A stretch of DNA of 64,000 nucleotides, from NCBI RefSeq assembly GCF_013359935.1, contig NZ_JABMCB010000177.1, positions 1 through 64,000 on the forward strand, written 5' to 3'. How positions within the stretch are numbered: the stretch's first letter is position 1; every line of letters starts with the position of its first letter. The DNA is from Paenibacillus xylanilyticus (lineage in GTDB: Bacteria; Bacillota; Bacilli; Paenibacillales; Paenibacillaceae). Shown here piece after piece: positions 18,212-26,207 of the stretch. Below the pieces are notes generated by a model. The model saw only the letters and a program-made list of their open reading frames with translations, was not told where the DNA came from and made no database searches. Both the position numbers and the translations under genes were made by a program.

Positions 18212-19315
18212 TTACTCAGGCCAGACAGGGATTCCACCAATACTGATATTATCTCCAACTTGCTCGATTTCCAGCTGATTCAATTGGATGGCTTGGCTCA
18301 TGCGTTCCACACCTTCGAATCGGAAGCTGCCCGGTGTATCGTACCCGCCCACAATTTTTGGAGCGATAAACATCAACAGCCGATCCACCAATTTCGCTTC
18401 CAGCATCGCACCGTTCAATGTGCCGCCGCCTTCAAGCAGGATGGAACCAATCTCTCGATCACCCAGCTTGCTGAGCGCACTCAGCAAATCCACTCTTGGT
18501 CCTGGACCACAACGTATAATTTCCACGCCATAGGCTTCCAGACGCTCGGCCGCCTCAGCGCTTGCCTCATCCGTCGTAAGCACCCAGGTTGGTGCAAGTC
18601 CGTCCTTGACCATTTTTGACCCTACAGGAAGGCGGAGCTTGGAATCCACAACGATTCGTACAGGGCTGATCCCTTCCACTTGAAGGCGAGTGGTGAGCTC
18701 TGGGTTATCTGCAATAACCGTATCCACGCCAACCATAATACCCTGATGACGATGACGCAGCGCATGTACGATTTCGCGTGCAGGTTCGTTGGAGATCCAT
18801 TTGCTGTCTCCACTGCGGGTAGCAATTTTGCCATCCAGCGTAGATGCTGTTTTTAAGGTAACAAACGGTAGGCCCGTGGTAATGAATTTAATGAATTTCT
18901 CGTTCAAACGTCTTCCGCGCTCGCGCAAAACGCCGACTTCGACCTCAATGCCTTGTTGACGCAACATGCTGATCCCTCTGCCGGATACCTGCGGATTGGG
19001 ATCTTCACAGCACACCACGACTCGCTTCACTTTTTCGTGAATCAGACGTTCGCTGCACGGCGGCGTTTTGCCATAATGACTGCAAGGTTCGAGGGTTACG
19101 TAAACCGTACTGCCCTCGGCATCACTGCCTGCCATATTCAGTGCATGTACTTCTGCGTGGCCTGTACCCCGTTTGAGGTGACTCCCCAGACCCACAACCC
19201 TGCCTTCTTTTACAACTACACAACCAACGACAGGATTAATTCCTGTTTGCCCTTGTGCACGTTCTGCCATATCCAACGCAAGCCCCATATAAAATTCATC
19301 ATTGATCATTTCCAA
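18212..19315 (-). CDS. ribD: Riboflavin biosynthesis deaminase/reductase
   Basis: Bifunctional enzyme: residues 1 to about 145 form the zinc-dependent pyrimidine deaminase (HAEVHAL and PCSHYGKTPPC zinc motifs), the rest the NADPH-dependent reductase (TLKTASTLDGKIAT, ILLEGGGTLNGAML). 367 residues. The frame begins at TTG (19313-19315) 7 bases after GGGGTG; the ATG two codons later is equally possible. First gene of the rib operon, downstream of the FMN riboswitch and attenuator. Confidence 0.95.
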   Translation of the reverse strand: MEMINDEFYMGLALDMAERAQGQTGINPVVGCVVVKEGRVVGLGSHLKRGTGHAEVHALNMAGSDAEGSTVYVTLEPCSHYGKTPPCSERLIHEKVKRVVVCCEDPNPQVSGRGISMLRQQGIEVEVGVLRERGRRLNEKFIKFITTGLPFVTLKTASTLDGKIATRSGDSKWISNEPAREIVHALRHRHQGIMVGVDTVIADNPELTTRLQVEGISPVRIVVDSKLRLPVGSKMVKDGLAPTWVLTTDEASAEAAERLEAYGVEIIRCGPGPRVDLLSALSKLGDREIGSILLEGGGTLNGAMLEAKLVDRLLMFIAPKIVGGYDTPGSFRFEGVERMSQAIQLNQLEIEQVGDNISIGGIPVWPE

Positions 19316-19393
19316 GTCCGTTCACCCCACGGTTAATATCTTAAGTTAGAGACCTCCCTTCCATCAGAGAGGTGGTTGTACCATATCCATAAT

Positions 19394-19429
19394 AAAAAAT
19401 CCCCACCCGAACAATCGTTCGATGGGGAT
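19394..19429 (-). terminator. Attenuator-like terminator between FMN riboswitch and ribD
   Basis: On the minus strand ATCCCCATCGA and TCGGGTGGGGAT form a strong hairpin followed by TTTTTTATT, upstream of ribD. It is the likely expression platform of the FMN riboswitch, though it lies about 245 nt beyond the aptamer, and no anti-terminator pairing with the aptamer is evident by eye. Confidence 0.75.
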
Positions 19430-19626
19430 GATGAGAGACATGTGTCACCAGCAGGATGTCGTTGATACGTTTGCCAACAGCACTTTGCCCAAAACTCCAT
19501 TTCAGGCAAGTGAAAGCAGACACATACCTTAATGAACTTCAATTACAGGTAAAGAGCTTCTATGATGTGGCATATGTACGGAAAATGTCGGGATAACCGA
19601 CTCTCCCTGCACAGAAGCAGACTTCT

Positions 19627-19671
19627 GGTGCAGCAACACATCTGCGGAATGCAGTCCATATGGGCTGCACC
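19627..19671 (-). promoter_or_regulatory. Leader hairpin directly 3' of the FMN aptamer
   Basis: On the minus strand GGTGCAGC and GCTGCACC are perfect 8-bp arms around about 29 nt. Immediately after, CAGAAGTCTGCTTCTG flanked by TGCA arms can form another hairpin that shares bases with the first, so the two are mutually exclusive. No T run follows either. Their role in the rib leader is unknown. Confidence 0.5.
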
Positions 19672-19672
19672 C

Positions 19673-19834
19673 TCTCCTTCTCCCATCCAGACTATACTGT
19701 CGGTTCTGGAATTACACCAGATCAGCCATCTGCCACAGGCAGACAGGTCACGGACTTTGCACCAGGTGCTGGATTGATATCCTTACACTATGCATCACCG
19801 CCGGTAGGGAATTGCACCCTGCCCTGAAGGATCG
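19673..19834 (-). ncRNA. FMN riboswitch (RFN element)
   Basis: The minus-strand transcript contains the canonical RFN core: ATCCTTCAGGGCAGGGTG, AATTCCCTACCGGCGGT, a central AGTCCGTGACC region, and the closing GATCTGGTGTAATTCCAG / CCGACAGTATAGTCTGGATGG segment. P1 closes with GGGAGAAGGAG. It binds flavin mononucleotide and represses the downstream ribD-ribE-ribBA-ribH operon. Confidence 0.97.
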
Positions 19835-19850
19835 TTGCGTTATTAATTGG

Positions 19851-19879
19851 ATGTTAGCACTTTAACGCCAAAAAATCAA
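19851..19879 (-). promoter_or_regulatory. Sigma-A promoter of the riboflavin operon
   Basis: On the minus strand TTGATT (plus 19874-19879) and TAACAT (plus 19851-19856) are 17 bp apart, putting the start site near 19844, about 10 nt ahead of the FMN aptamer. The remaining part of the 674-bp gap 19316-19989 holds the leader and two terminators only. Confidence 0.65.
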
Positions 19880-19932
19880 TTGTTTTTTGTTCCTTTTTGT
19901 CACATACTAACTTTTAATAAGCTAGAGAATAC

Positions 19933-19963
19933 AAAAAAACCGCTTCGTTAAAAACGAAACGGC
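19933..19963 (-). terminator. Terminator after the cyclophilin gene
   Basis: On the minus strand CCGTTTCGTT and AACGAAGCGG pair around a short A/T loop and are followed by seven T. It lies 26 bp beyond the stop. Confidence 0.88.
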
Positions 19964-19989
19964 TCTTTCTTGTCTTGCAAGAATAACAA

Positions 19990-20421
19990 TTAAACTTCTA
20001 CGACTTCAACAGTTTCCATTTTGTCGCGACCTTCGAAAGCATCTACGAACTCCATACCTTTGGTTACTTTACCAAATACGGTATGTTGTCCATCCAGATG
20101 CGGCTGTGGTTGGTAGCAGATGTAGAACTGGCTTCCGCCTGTGTTACGGCCTGCATGCGCCATAGCCAACGTTCCACGCTCATGTTTGTTCGGGTTGATC
20201 TCACAGTTGATCGTGTAGCCAGGGCCACCTGCACCGGAACCGTTAGGGCATCCGCCTTGAGCTACGAAGCCCGGGATAACGCGGTGGAATACAAGTCCGT
20301 TGTAGAAACCGGAGTTTGCCAGTTTCTCAAAGTTTGCCACTGTGTTTGGAGCTTCTTGATCGAACAGGTCGATCAGAACTTCTCCGCCGTTTGCCATTTT
20401 GATTTTCGCTTGTTTCGCCAT
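19990..20421 (-). CDS. ppiB: Peptidyl-prolyl cis-trans isomerase (cyclophilin)
   Basis: Cytoplasmic cyclophilin that speeds proline isomerisation during folding. 143 residues; catalytic motifs [13 protein letters not shown] (about 43-55) and [11 protein letters not shown] (about 90-100) are intact, with the C-terminal [12 protein letters not shown]. Start ATG at 20419-20421 (MAKQAKI), 9 bases after AGGAGT. In B. subtilis ppiB also lies between rib genes and lysA, which supports the symbol. Confidence 0.95.
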   Translation of the reverse strand: MAKQAKIKMANGGEVLIDLFDQEAPNTVANFEKLANSGFYNGLVFHRVIPGFVAQGGCPNGSGAGGPGYTINCEINPNKHERGTLAMAHAGRNTGGSQFYICYQPQPHLDGQHTVFGKVTKGMEFVDAFEGRDKMETVEVVEV

Positions 20422-20572
20422 ATGTAAATGACTCCTTTCGTATTGACCATCGTTAATGGTGCCAGAACGCATGGCATGGGCCAAGCTTTATAGCACTTTT
20501 CTTAGTGTACACCGAAATGGGATTGATCGCAAAATAATCAGCATATTTTTTGAGAAAATATCCTTAAAATCA

Positions 20573-20610
20573 AAAAGAAGACCAAGGGATGTCCCTTTTG
20601 GTCTTCTTCA
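20573..20610 (-). terminator. Terminator after lysA
   Basis: On the minus strand GAAGACCAA(AA)GGGA and TCCCTTGGTCTTC pair with a tiny loop and are followed by TTTTTG. It lies 17 bp beyond the lysA stop. Confidence 0.9.
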
Positions 20611-20626
20611 AATTATATTCAATAGA

Positions 20627-21958
20627 TTAACGGGTTACTGGCTGCTTGGCAATACGCTCCGGCACAAGGTCATTCTGGATGATGTCCTGATACGTTTCGC
20701 GACGTACAACAACATCACCTTGACCGTCTTTAACAAACACGACCGCCGGACGACGAATCCGGTTATAGTTGCTTGCCATGGAGTAGTTGTACGCACCCGT
20801 GCAGGCTACGGCAAGCAAATCACCGCTCTGAACTTTAGGCAGGTCCAGATCCCAGATCAGCATATCGCCACTCTCACAGCATTTGCCGGCAACCGATACG
20901 GTTTCCTGAGCAGACTCATTCGCACGATTGGCGAGTACCGCTTCATATTTGGATTCATACAAAGCCGGACGCGGGTTATCCGTCATCCCGCCATCCACAG
21001 CCACATATTTGCGTACCCCAGGGATATCTTTGCTGGTACCTACAGTGTACAGAGTCGTACCTGCCTCACCAACAATACTGCGGCCTGGCTCTACCCAGAT
21101 TTCGGGCACATCGTAACCGATTTGGGCGAAATGATTTTTGACTGCATCCGTAATGGCTTTTACGTATTGTGATACTTCAAGTGGAGTATCTCCTTCGGTA
21201 TAGCGGATACCGAACCCGCCGCCGAGGTTAACCACTTTGAACGCTACTTTAAGACGCTCATATACACTCGAAGCAAATTCAGCTACGCGCTGAATGGCCA
21301 TCTGGAAACCTTCCACCTCAAAGATTTGAGAACCGATGTGGGAATGGACACCCAACAAAACCAGGTTGGACTGTTTGGAAGCGAGCTCAATCGCTTCGAA
21401 CGCTGTTCCGTTACCGATATCGAATCCGAACTTCGAATCTGTCTGACCTGTAGAGATGTATTCATGTGTATGTGCTTCCACACCAGGAGTCACACGAAGC
21501 AAGATGTTCACCTGACGATTTTTCTCTGCGGCTACAGCCTGCAGCAAATGCAGTTCATTGAAGTTATCCACAACGAAGCAGCCGATTTCGGCATCAAGTG
21601 CCATTTCGATCTCTTCCAGTGTTTTGTTGTTGCCGTGGAAATGAATACGTTCAGCAGGGAATCCAGCTTGCAGAGCTGTGAACAATTCACCGTCGGATAC
21701 AACATCCAGGGAGAGTCCTTCTTCCGCAGCAAGAGCACACATAGCCATAACGCAGAACGCTTTACTTGCATAAGCAACCTGGAAACCCAGTCCGGAAGCA
21801 CGGAATGCATCCATGTATTCTCTGCAGCGATCGCGAACCAATTGCTCGTCCACTACATAAAGTGGTGTTCCAAATTGTTCTTTCAGGTCTGTTGTATCCA
21901 CTCCGCCAATTTCCAGATGGCCATGAGCATTTATTTTACTTGTACCATGTAAATACAT
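20627..21958 (-). CDS. lysA: Diaminopimelate decarboxylase
   Basis: PLP enzyme converting meso-diaminopimelate to lysine, the last lysine step. 443 residues. The PLP lysine is in YASKAF (about residue 60), the glycine loop in NLGGGFGIRY (about 240), and the dimer-interface active-site cysteine in CCESGD (about 350). Start at the ATG at 21956-21958 (MYLHG), 9 bases after GAGGA. It follows the spoVA cluster as in B. subtilis, where it is transcribed with late sporulation genes. Confidence 0.96.
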   Translation of the reverse strand: MYLHGTSKINAHGHLEIGGVDTTDLKEQFGTPLYVVDEQLVRDRCREYMDAFRASGLGFQVAYASKAFCVMAMCALAAEEGLSLDVVSDGELFTALQAGFPAERIHFHGNNKTLEEIEMALDAEIGCFVVDNFNELHLLQAVAAEKNRQVNILLRVTPGVEAHTHEYISTGQTDSKFGFDIGNGTAFEAIELASKQSNLVLLGVHSHIGSQIFEVEGFQMAIQRVAEFASSVYERLKVAFKVVNLGGGFGIRYTEGDTPLEVSQYVKAITDAVKNHFAQIGYDVPEIWVEPGRSIVGEAGTTLYTVGTSKDIPGVRKYVAVDGGMTDNPRPALYESKYEAVLANRANESAQETVSVAGKCCESGDMLIWDLDLPKVQSGDLLAVACTGAYNYSMASNYNRIRRPAVVFVKDGQGDVVVRRETYQDIIQNDLVPERIAKQPVTR

Positions 21959-21980
21959 AATCAGCATTCCTCACTTTTTA

Positions 21981-22023
21981 TATACTGGAATAGTTTCTAC
22001 TCCAATGATTTTACACCAGTATA
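21981..22023 (-). promoter_or_regulatory. Inverted repeat just upstream of lysA
   Basis: TATACTGG (21981-21988) and CCAGTATA (22016-22023) are perfect 8-bp arms. The left arm is contiguous with an inner GGAATAG/CTACTCC pairing, which makes two overlapping hairpins. It lies about 22 bp before the lysA start and has no T run on the minus strand, so it is not a usual terminator. Function unknown. Confidence 0.4.
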
Positions 22024-22061
22024 CCAAATTAGACAGCGAGAAGAATGGATTTTTAGGCAGA

Positions 22062-23729
22062 TCATTTGTGTTTTTTACTTTTCCGCTTTTCACCGTCCGG
22101 ATCGTCAGGCATTTTTGTGTTGTCGCGTGTCTTGTTGAACGATGGACGTTTTTTACTTTCCAGGAGTGGCAATCGGAACAAAAAGTTCCCCAGAGCCTTT
22201 GCATTAAACGGTATGAACGGCCACAAGTAAGATGAATTGTAGGACCGGTGTATGGTGAGCGCCAAAATAAGCAAGGTTGTACCGACCACAAATCCGGGTA
22301 CTTTGAAAATGGCAACGGCGATCAACAGGACCAGCCTCACGAGCCGATTCGCAAGCCCAAGCTCATAACTCGGTGTGGCGAACATACCGATCGCCGCAAT
22401 AGCCATGTAGAGAACGACTTCATTCACAAAATATCCCGTCTTAACGGCGATATCCCCGACGAGAATTGCCGCAATCAAACCCATGGCCGATGCCAGAGGT
22501 GTAGGGGTATGAACTGCTGCCATCCGCAGCAAATCCACCCCAAGCTCAATTAAAAGAAACTGCAGAATGATGGGCAGCTTCACATTCTCTTGTGGACCTA
22601 TAAAATCCAGTCCTATCGGTTTAAGCGCAGGATCAATCACCATCAACATCCATAGTGGCAGCAAAAACAGGGAGATTAAAATGCCCGCGAAGCGAACCCA
22701 GCGCAGGTACGTTCCCATAAAGGCAGTCTGTCTGTTCTCTTCGGCATGTTCACAGAGGTCAAAAAAGGTTGTAGGCAAAATCATTACACTTGGCGAAGTG
22801 TCAACAAATATGACAACCCTTCCTTCAAGCAGATGAGATGCCGTCACATCCGGTCGTTCGGAATACCGGACCAGCGGAAACGGATTCCACCCTTTATTGA
22901 TTATCGCTTCCTCCAGCTGTTTGTCCGCTGCGGGTATTCCATCGATATCCACCCGTTTGATTTTTTCACGAACCGAGTCCACCTGTACTTTATCCACAAT
23001 ATCATCGATATAAACCACACAGACATCCGTTTGGGTTCTTCGGCCCACCTGCATGATCTCGAACTTCAATCCAGGATCACGTATCCTCCGGCGTACCAAG
23101 GTAACGTTTGTCAAAAGGGTTTCCGTGAAGCCATCTCTTGAGCCCCGCACCACTCTCTCCAGGGAAGGCTCTTCCGGAGAACGTACCGGATAACTCCGTG
23201 TATCCATGATCAATACGGAGCGATCCCCTTCGACAAACATGGCACTCATCCCGGTGAGGACTTTGTTAATGACCGCGCTCATCTTATCGACTCTCTCCAC
23301 CTGAATATGAGGGATGTAGCATTCAAAATACGACTTGAGCGCATGTCCTGTTACCTGATCCGGTGAAAGGTAGGTTAGTCTTTTTAACACTTCAAGCAAA
23401 ATCCCGTCCTTGGCAAACCCGGTCAACAACAGTAATCCAACGTGCTTGCCGCCCAGAACCATCTCTCTCATATTGACGTCAAAAGACTCTCCAAGGCCCA
23501 GAATCTGCTTCAATGTATATTTGTTATCGCTCATGCGAGGGGAGATATCATCGTTATCCTGCCAGTACTGTACGGATTCCTCAACGCTGTCTGACATTTC
23601 ATCCTGTTTCTTTTTTTCGTACGCCCGCTGCTCCTCTTCCTTTTGAATTTCATAAGGTGATTTGTGCATCAGCTCTTCGGGTACTCCTTCACCTGAATCG
23701 TGCCCGGTACTGTCTGATCTTACATCCAT
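22062..23729 (-). CDS. spoVAF: Stage V sporulation protein AF (GerA family)
   Basis: Integral spore membrane protein related to the A subunits of nutrient germinant receptors. 555 residues: a charged N-terminal extension (1-60), a soluble GerA-type N-terminal domain (SFDVNMREMVLGG..., about 80-330), then about five transmembrane segments (about 345-520), and a basic C-terminal tail. Its position beside spoVAB and lysA supports SpoVAF over a GerA receptor subunit, and no gerB or gerC genes follow. In B. subtilis SpoVAF modulates spore germination. Confidence 0.92.
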   Translation of the reverse strand: MDVRSDSTGHDSGEGVPEELMHKSPYEIQKEEEQRAYEKKKQDEMSDSVEESVQYWQDNDDISPRMSDNKYTLKQILGLGESFDVNMREMVLGGKHVGLLLLTGFAKDGILLEVLKRLTYLSPDQVTGHALKSYFECYIPHIQVERVDKMSAVINKVLTGMSAMFVEGDRSVLIMDTRSYPVRSPEEPSLERVVRGSRDGFTETLLTNVTLVRRRIRDPGLKFEIMQVGRRTQTDVCVVYIDDIVDKVQVDSVREKIKRVDIDGIPAADKQLEEAIINKGWNPFPLVRYSERPDVTASHLLEGRVVIFVDTSPSVMILPTTFFDLCEHAEENRQTAFMGTYLRWVRFAGILISLFLLPLWMLMVIDPALKPIGLDFIGPQENVKLPIILQFLLIELGVDLLRMAAVHTPTPLASAMGLIAAILVGDIAVKTGYFVNEVVLYMAIAAIGMFATPSYELGLANRLVRLVLLIAVAIFKVPGFVVGTTLLILALTIHRSYNSSYLWPFIPFNAKALGNFLFRLPLLESKKRPSFNKTRDNTKMPDDPDGEKRKSKKHK

Positions 23730-23755
23730 TTTCCATCCTCCTTCGATTCCTTGTT

Positions 23756-24184
23756 CTAACGCTGATATACAAAAAAGTCGAACAGGGAACCTGTCATTTT
23801 ACCCAGAATCATGGCTAGCAGCAGTCCGAATAGATACGATTTCATGCCCAATCGTTTTGCCAGTACAGGCAGCACATTGAGCACTTCTGTCAGTGCCGCA
23901 GCGAGCAAGCCGATGAACACCCCGCAAAACAATCCGATGATCGGACTAAGCACCCAAATTCCAGGCACTTTCCAGTGCCAGAAATCGGCAATGGTTCCGA
24001 CCAACGATCCTCCGATCAACGCCCCTTCATACCAGTGGGTTTTGTCATAGGAACGGGTTAGCTGTGCAAGTCTGGGAATCATATCAAGCACGAGAATGAG
24101 GGCAATCACGCCGCTTCCTACTGCAATTCCTCCTGCAATGCCTAATACGATGCTGATCGCTCCGTTAAGAACGCTCATCGGCAT
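23756..24184 (-). CDS. spoVAB: Stage V sporulation protein AB
   Basis: Small polytopic membrane protein of the SpoVA group involved in moving dipicolinic acid into the forespore. 142 residues, four to five hydrophobic segments, typical length. The start overlaps the end of spoVAA by 20 bp, with GGGGAG just upstream; an alternative ATG lies two codons in. Followed after 26 bp by spoVAF, not by spoVAC as in B. subtilis. Confidence 0.92.
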   Translation of the reverse strand: MPMSVLNGAISIVLGIAGGIAVGSGVIALILVLDMIPRLAQLTRSYDKTHWYEGALIGGSLVGTIADFWHWKVPGIWVLSPIIGLFCGVFIGLLAAALTEVLNVLPVLAKRLGMKSYLFGLLLAMILGKMTGSLFDFFVYQR

Positions 24185-24821
24185 TCATCTCCCCGCGTTC
24201 CTGCTCGTGCATTCGTTCAGTTTCTTCAATGACGACAAACTTGTCTACATTTTGCTGGTATAAGAACATTTCCACTTCAAGCGGAGTGGGTTCTTCATTC
24301 CACTTTTTCTTAAATAAATGATTAAAAAATACAGCCATACCGAATCCGATCCCGATGGAGTACGCCACCTGAAACAGATAGGGATGCTCATCCCGGCGAC
24401 CCGTAATCATCTCCACAATGCGGATCTGTACTTCCTGCATGTTCACGTCTGCATGGAAATTCATGATGGTCAGTGCTGAGCCAAAGAAGAGCAGCAACCA
24501 GACCAGGATGAACAGGGATTTGGAAGGTCTTCCAGTCCCCGCAACGACCTCAACCAGCGTATGGCCCGAACCGATTAGTTCGACTGTAACCTCGGGCAAC
24601 ATGCGCCGAATTTGAGGTATGATCTGCAAAATATCAATCAGGATCAGATTGCCGTCCTCCGGTCCCGGGCGCAGCAGTTCAAGTTCAAGCAGCCTTCGTT
24701 CCCCGTCTTCCGGAGAGGTTAACACGTGAGCGATATCACCAAGCTTCACCTCTCTGCCCCTCTGGATACGAATACGGCTGCGCAGACGAATGTAGACCGT
24801 TGGAGTGGGTGTCAGAGACAT
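24165..24821 (-). CDS. spoVAA: Stage V sporulation protein AA
   Basis: 218 residues with an N-terminal soluble domain (TPTVYIRLRSRIRIQRG...) and two hydrophobic segments in the C-terminal half (about 100-120 and 145-165). Start at ATG 24819-24821, 8 bases after AAAGGAGT. First gene of the cluster; sigma-G control is expected from B. subtilis, but I could not place a clear -35/-10 pair in 24822-24900. Confidence 0.92.
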   Translation of the reverse strand: MSLTPTPTVYIRLRSRIRIQRGREVKLGDIAHVLTSPEDGERRLLELELLRPGPEDGNLILIDILQIIPQIRRMLPEVTVELIGSGHTLVEVVAGTGRPSKSLFILVWLLLFFGSALTIMNFHADVNMQEVQIRIVEMITGRRDEHPYLFQVAYSIGIGFGMAVFFNHLFKKKWNEEPTPLEVEMFLYQQNVDKFVVIEETERMHEQERGEMNADERS

Positions 24822-25002
24822 CCGAAACACTCCTTTACTGCGTAATTTAGGTTAGTATTTGAAGAATGTGCAAATTTATTACATTCGGGTTGGAAAAAGG
24901 TTGGGAACCCTACGGGCGCTCCGGGATGGATCGGTCATCGGCCGCTGTTCTTCGAAGGTAAGCCGCCAAGCTCTCCCGGCTCCCCCATCGTAAAACGACC
25001 AT

Positions 25003-25035
25003 AAAAAAAGGCCAACCAGAAGTTTCTGGCTAACC
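25003..25035 (-). terminator. Terminator after the copper amine oxidase N-domain gene
   Basis: On the minus strand GGTTAGCCAGAA and TTCTGGTTGGCC pair with a two-base loop and seven T follow. It lies in the 303-bp gap 24822-25124, where I see nothing else apart from the spoVAA upstream region. Confidence 0.85.
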
Positions 25036-25124
25036 TGATAAACGAAAAGTCCCCAAAATGGAGGCTTCTTAAAGAATATATGAAATATGATTCCCTGGTC
25101 GAATTTTAATACAATCATCCAATA

Positions 25125-26060
25125 TTATTCTTTTTCATAAACAACGACGGTTTTACTTTCTTCTTCCCATTGCACGGTTGCATCCAATGCCTCACTTATG
25201 AAACGTACGGGTACATAAGTACTGCCTTTTGTAATAGTGGCTGGCGCATCCAAAGAGACGTTTTTGCCATTAACTGTTGCAGTCTTACTGTCAACCACAA
25301 GTTTAATGCTCACCCCATCCTTCGTAACAATGATGGAGCGTTCTTCGGGATTCCATGCCACTTCGGCTTTCAAAGACTCAGCTATGGCGCGAAAAGGAAC
25401 AAACGTGTTGCCCTTTTTGACAAAAGGTTCGGAGTTAGAAGCTTCCCCGTTCACATACAGCTTCACCCCATTCTTTTTACCCGCCTTTTCATTGAGTTTT
25501 CCCATTGTTTTGTACAGGTCCAGGTTTTTAAAATTGGATTTAATGGCCTCTTCCTGCAAATACACCGCGTCAGTCACACTACCGTTTTTTTCGAGTATTT
25601 CTGCCGCAGTTTCCAACGCCTTGTCCTTTTCAATGATGGCTTCAAGTTCTTTGATTTGTTCGTGCGTCAGCTCAGTCGCATATTTTGTAAGCAAAATATC
25701 GGCTAGTACAGCACCTGCCGGTTTATCTTCCACATGTTGAATAGCATTTAGCAAACCTTTGTATCCTTTGGAGCCTTTTTTCTTGGATTCGGTTGGGTCG
25801 GTTGTATTGTTGGTTGTATTCTCTGTCTCCGATGTTGAGGGATCCTTAACTTTGTCTTCTTCAGTGCTGACCGTGTCAGAAGACTCGACTTCCTCGGTCT
25901 GTTTCTCCTCAATTGGAGTTTCTTTGTCTTTGGGTGCTTTTGACGATATCTCTTTACCTGATTGTCCGGGTGGAGTGTTTCCCGGTTTGGCTGAGGTTGT
26001 GCCTGCGGCGGTGGCAAGCATTAGCGCCAGACTGGTTAGCAAGGTGATTGTTTTTTTCAT
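25125..26060 (-). CDS. Secreted copper amine oxidase N-terminal domain protein
   Basis: 311 residues. Signal peptide (1-25, ending TSAKPG), a low-complexity Glu/Lys/Ser/Thr linker (about 26-110), a helical middle region (about 115-215, LTHEQIKELEAIIEKDKALE) and two copies of the copper amine oxidase N-terminal fold: PFVKKGNTFVPFRAIAESL (about 230) and ITKGSTYVPVRFISEAL (about 280). This beta domain occurs on many Paenibacillus surface proteins, probably as a cell-wall or protein-binding module; no oxidase domain is present. Start ATG 26058-26060 follows AGGAGG. Divergent from the propeller gene at 26208. Confidence 0.88.
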   Translation of the reverse strand: MKKTITLLTSLALMLATAAGTTSAKPGNTPPGQSGKEISSKAPKDKETPIEEKQTEEVESSDTVSTEEDKVKDPSTSETENTTNNTTDPTESKKKGSKGYKGLLNAIQHVEDKPAGAVLADILLTKYATELTHEQIKELEAIIEKDKALETAAEILEKNGSVTDAVYLQEEAIKSNFKNLDLYKTMGKLNEKAGKKNGVKLYVNGEASNSEPFVKKGNTFVPFRAIAESLKAEVAWNPEERSIIVTKDGVSIKLVVDSKTATVNGKNVSLDAPATITKGSTYVPVRFISEALDATVQWEEESKTVVVYEKE

Positions 26061-26207
26061 TGACGGTTCCTCCTGAAGTAAAAAAATATATGCTCCTTCA
26101 TTATCTGTAGAATAAATACATTCTGATAGGAATGTTACGAATAATTCGCCTATCTCCTTTTCTTGAATACATTGTAGTGAAATCAAACCTGAAGGGCGGC
26201 ATCAAAT

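Noticed and set aside
19333..19542. Short frame covering the rib leader terminator
   Set aside because: It overlaps the attenuator hairpin, has no ribosome site and no conserved composition.
24879..25118. 79-codon frame between the CuAO-domain gene and spoVAA
   Set aside because: It overlaps the terminator at 25003-25035 and has no ribosome site.
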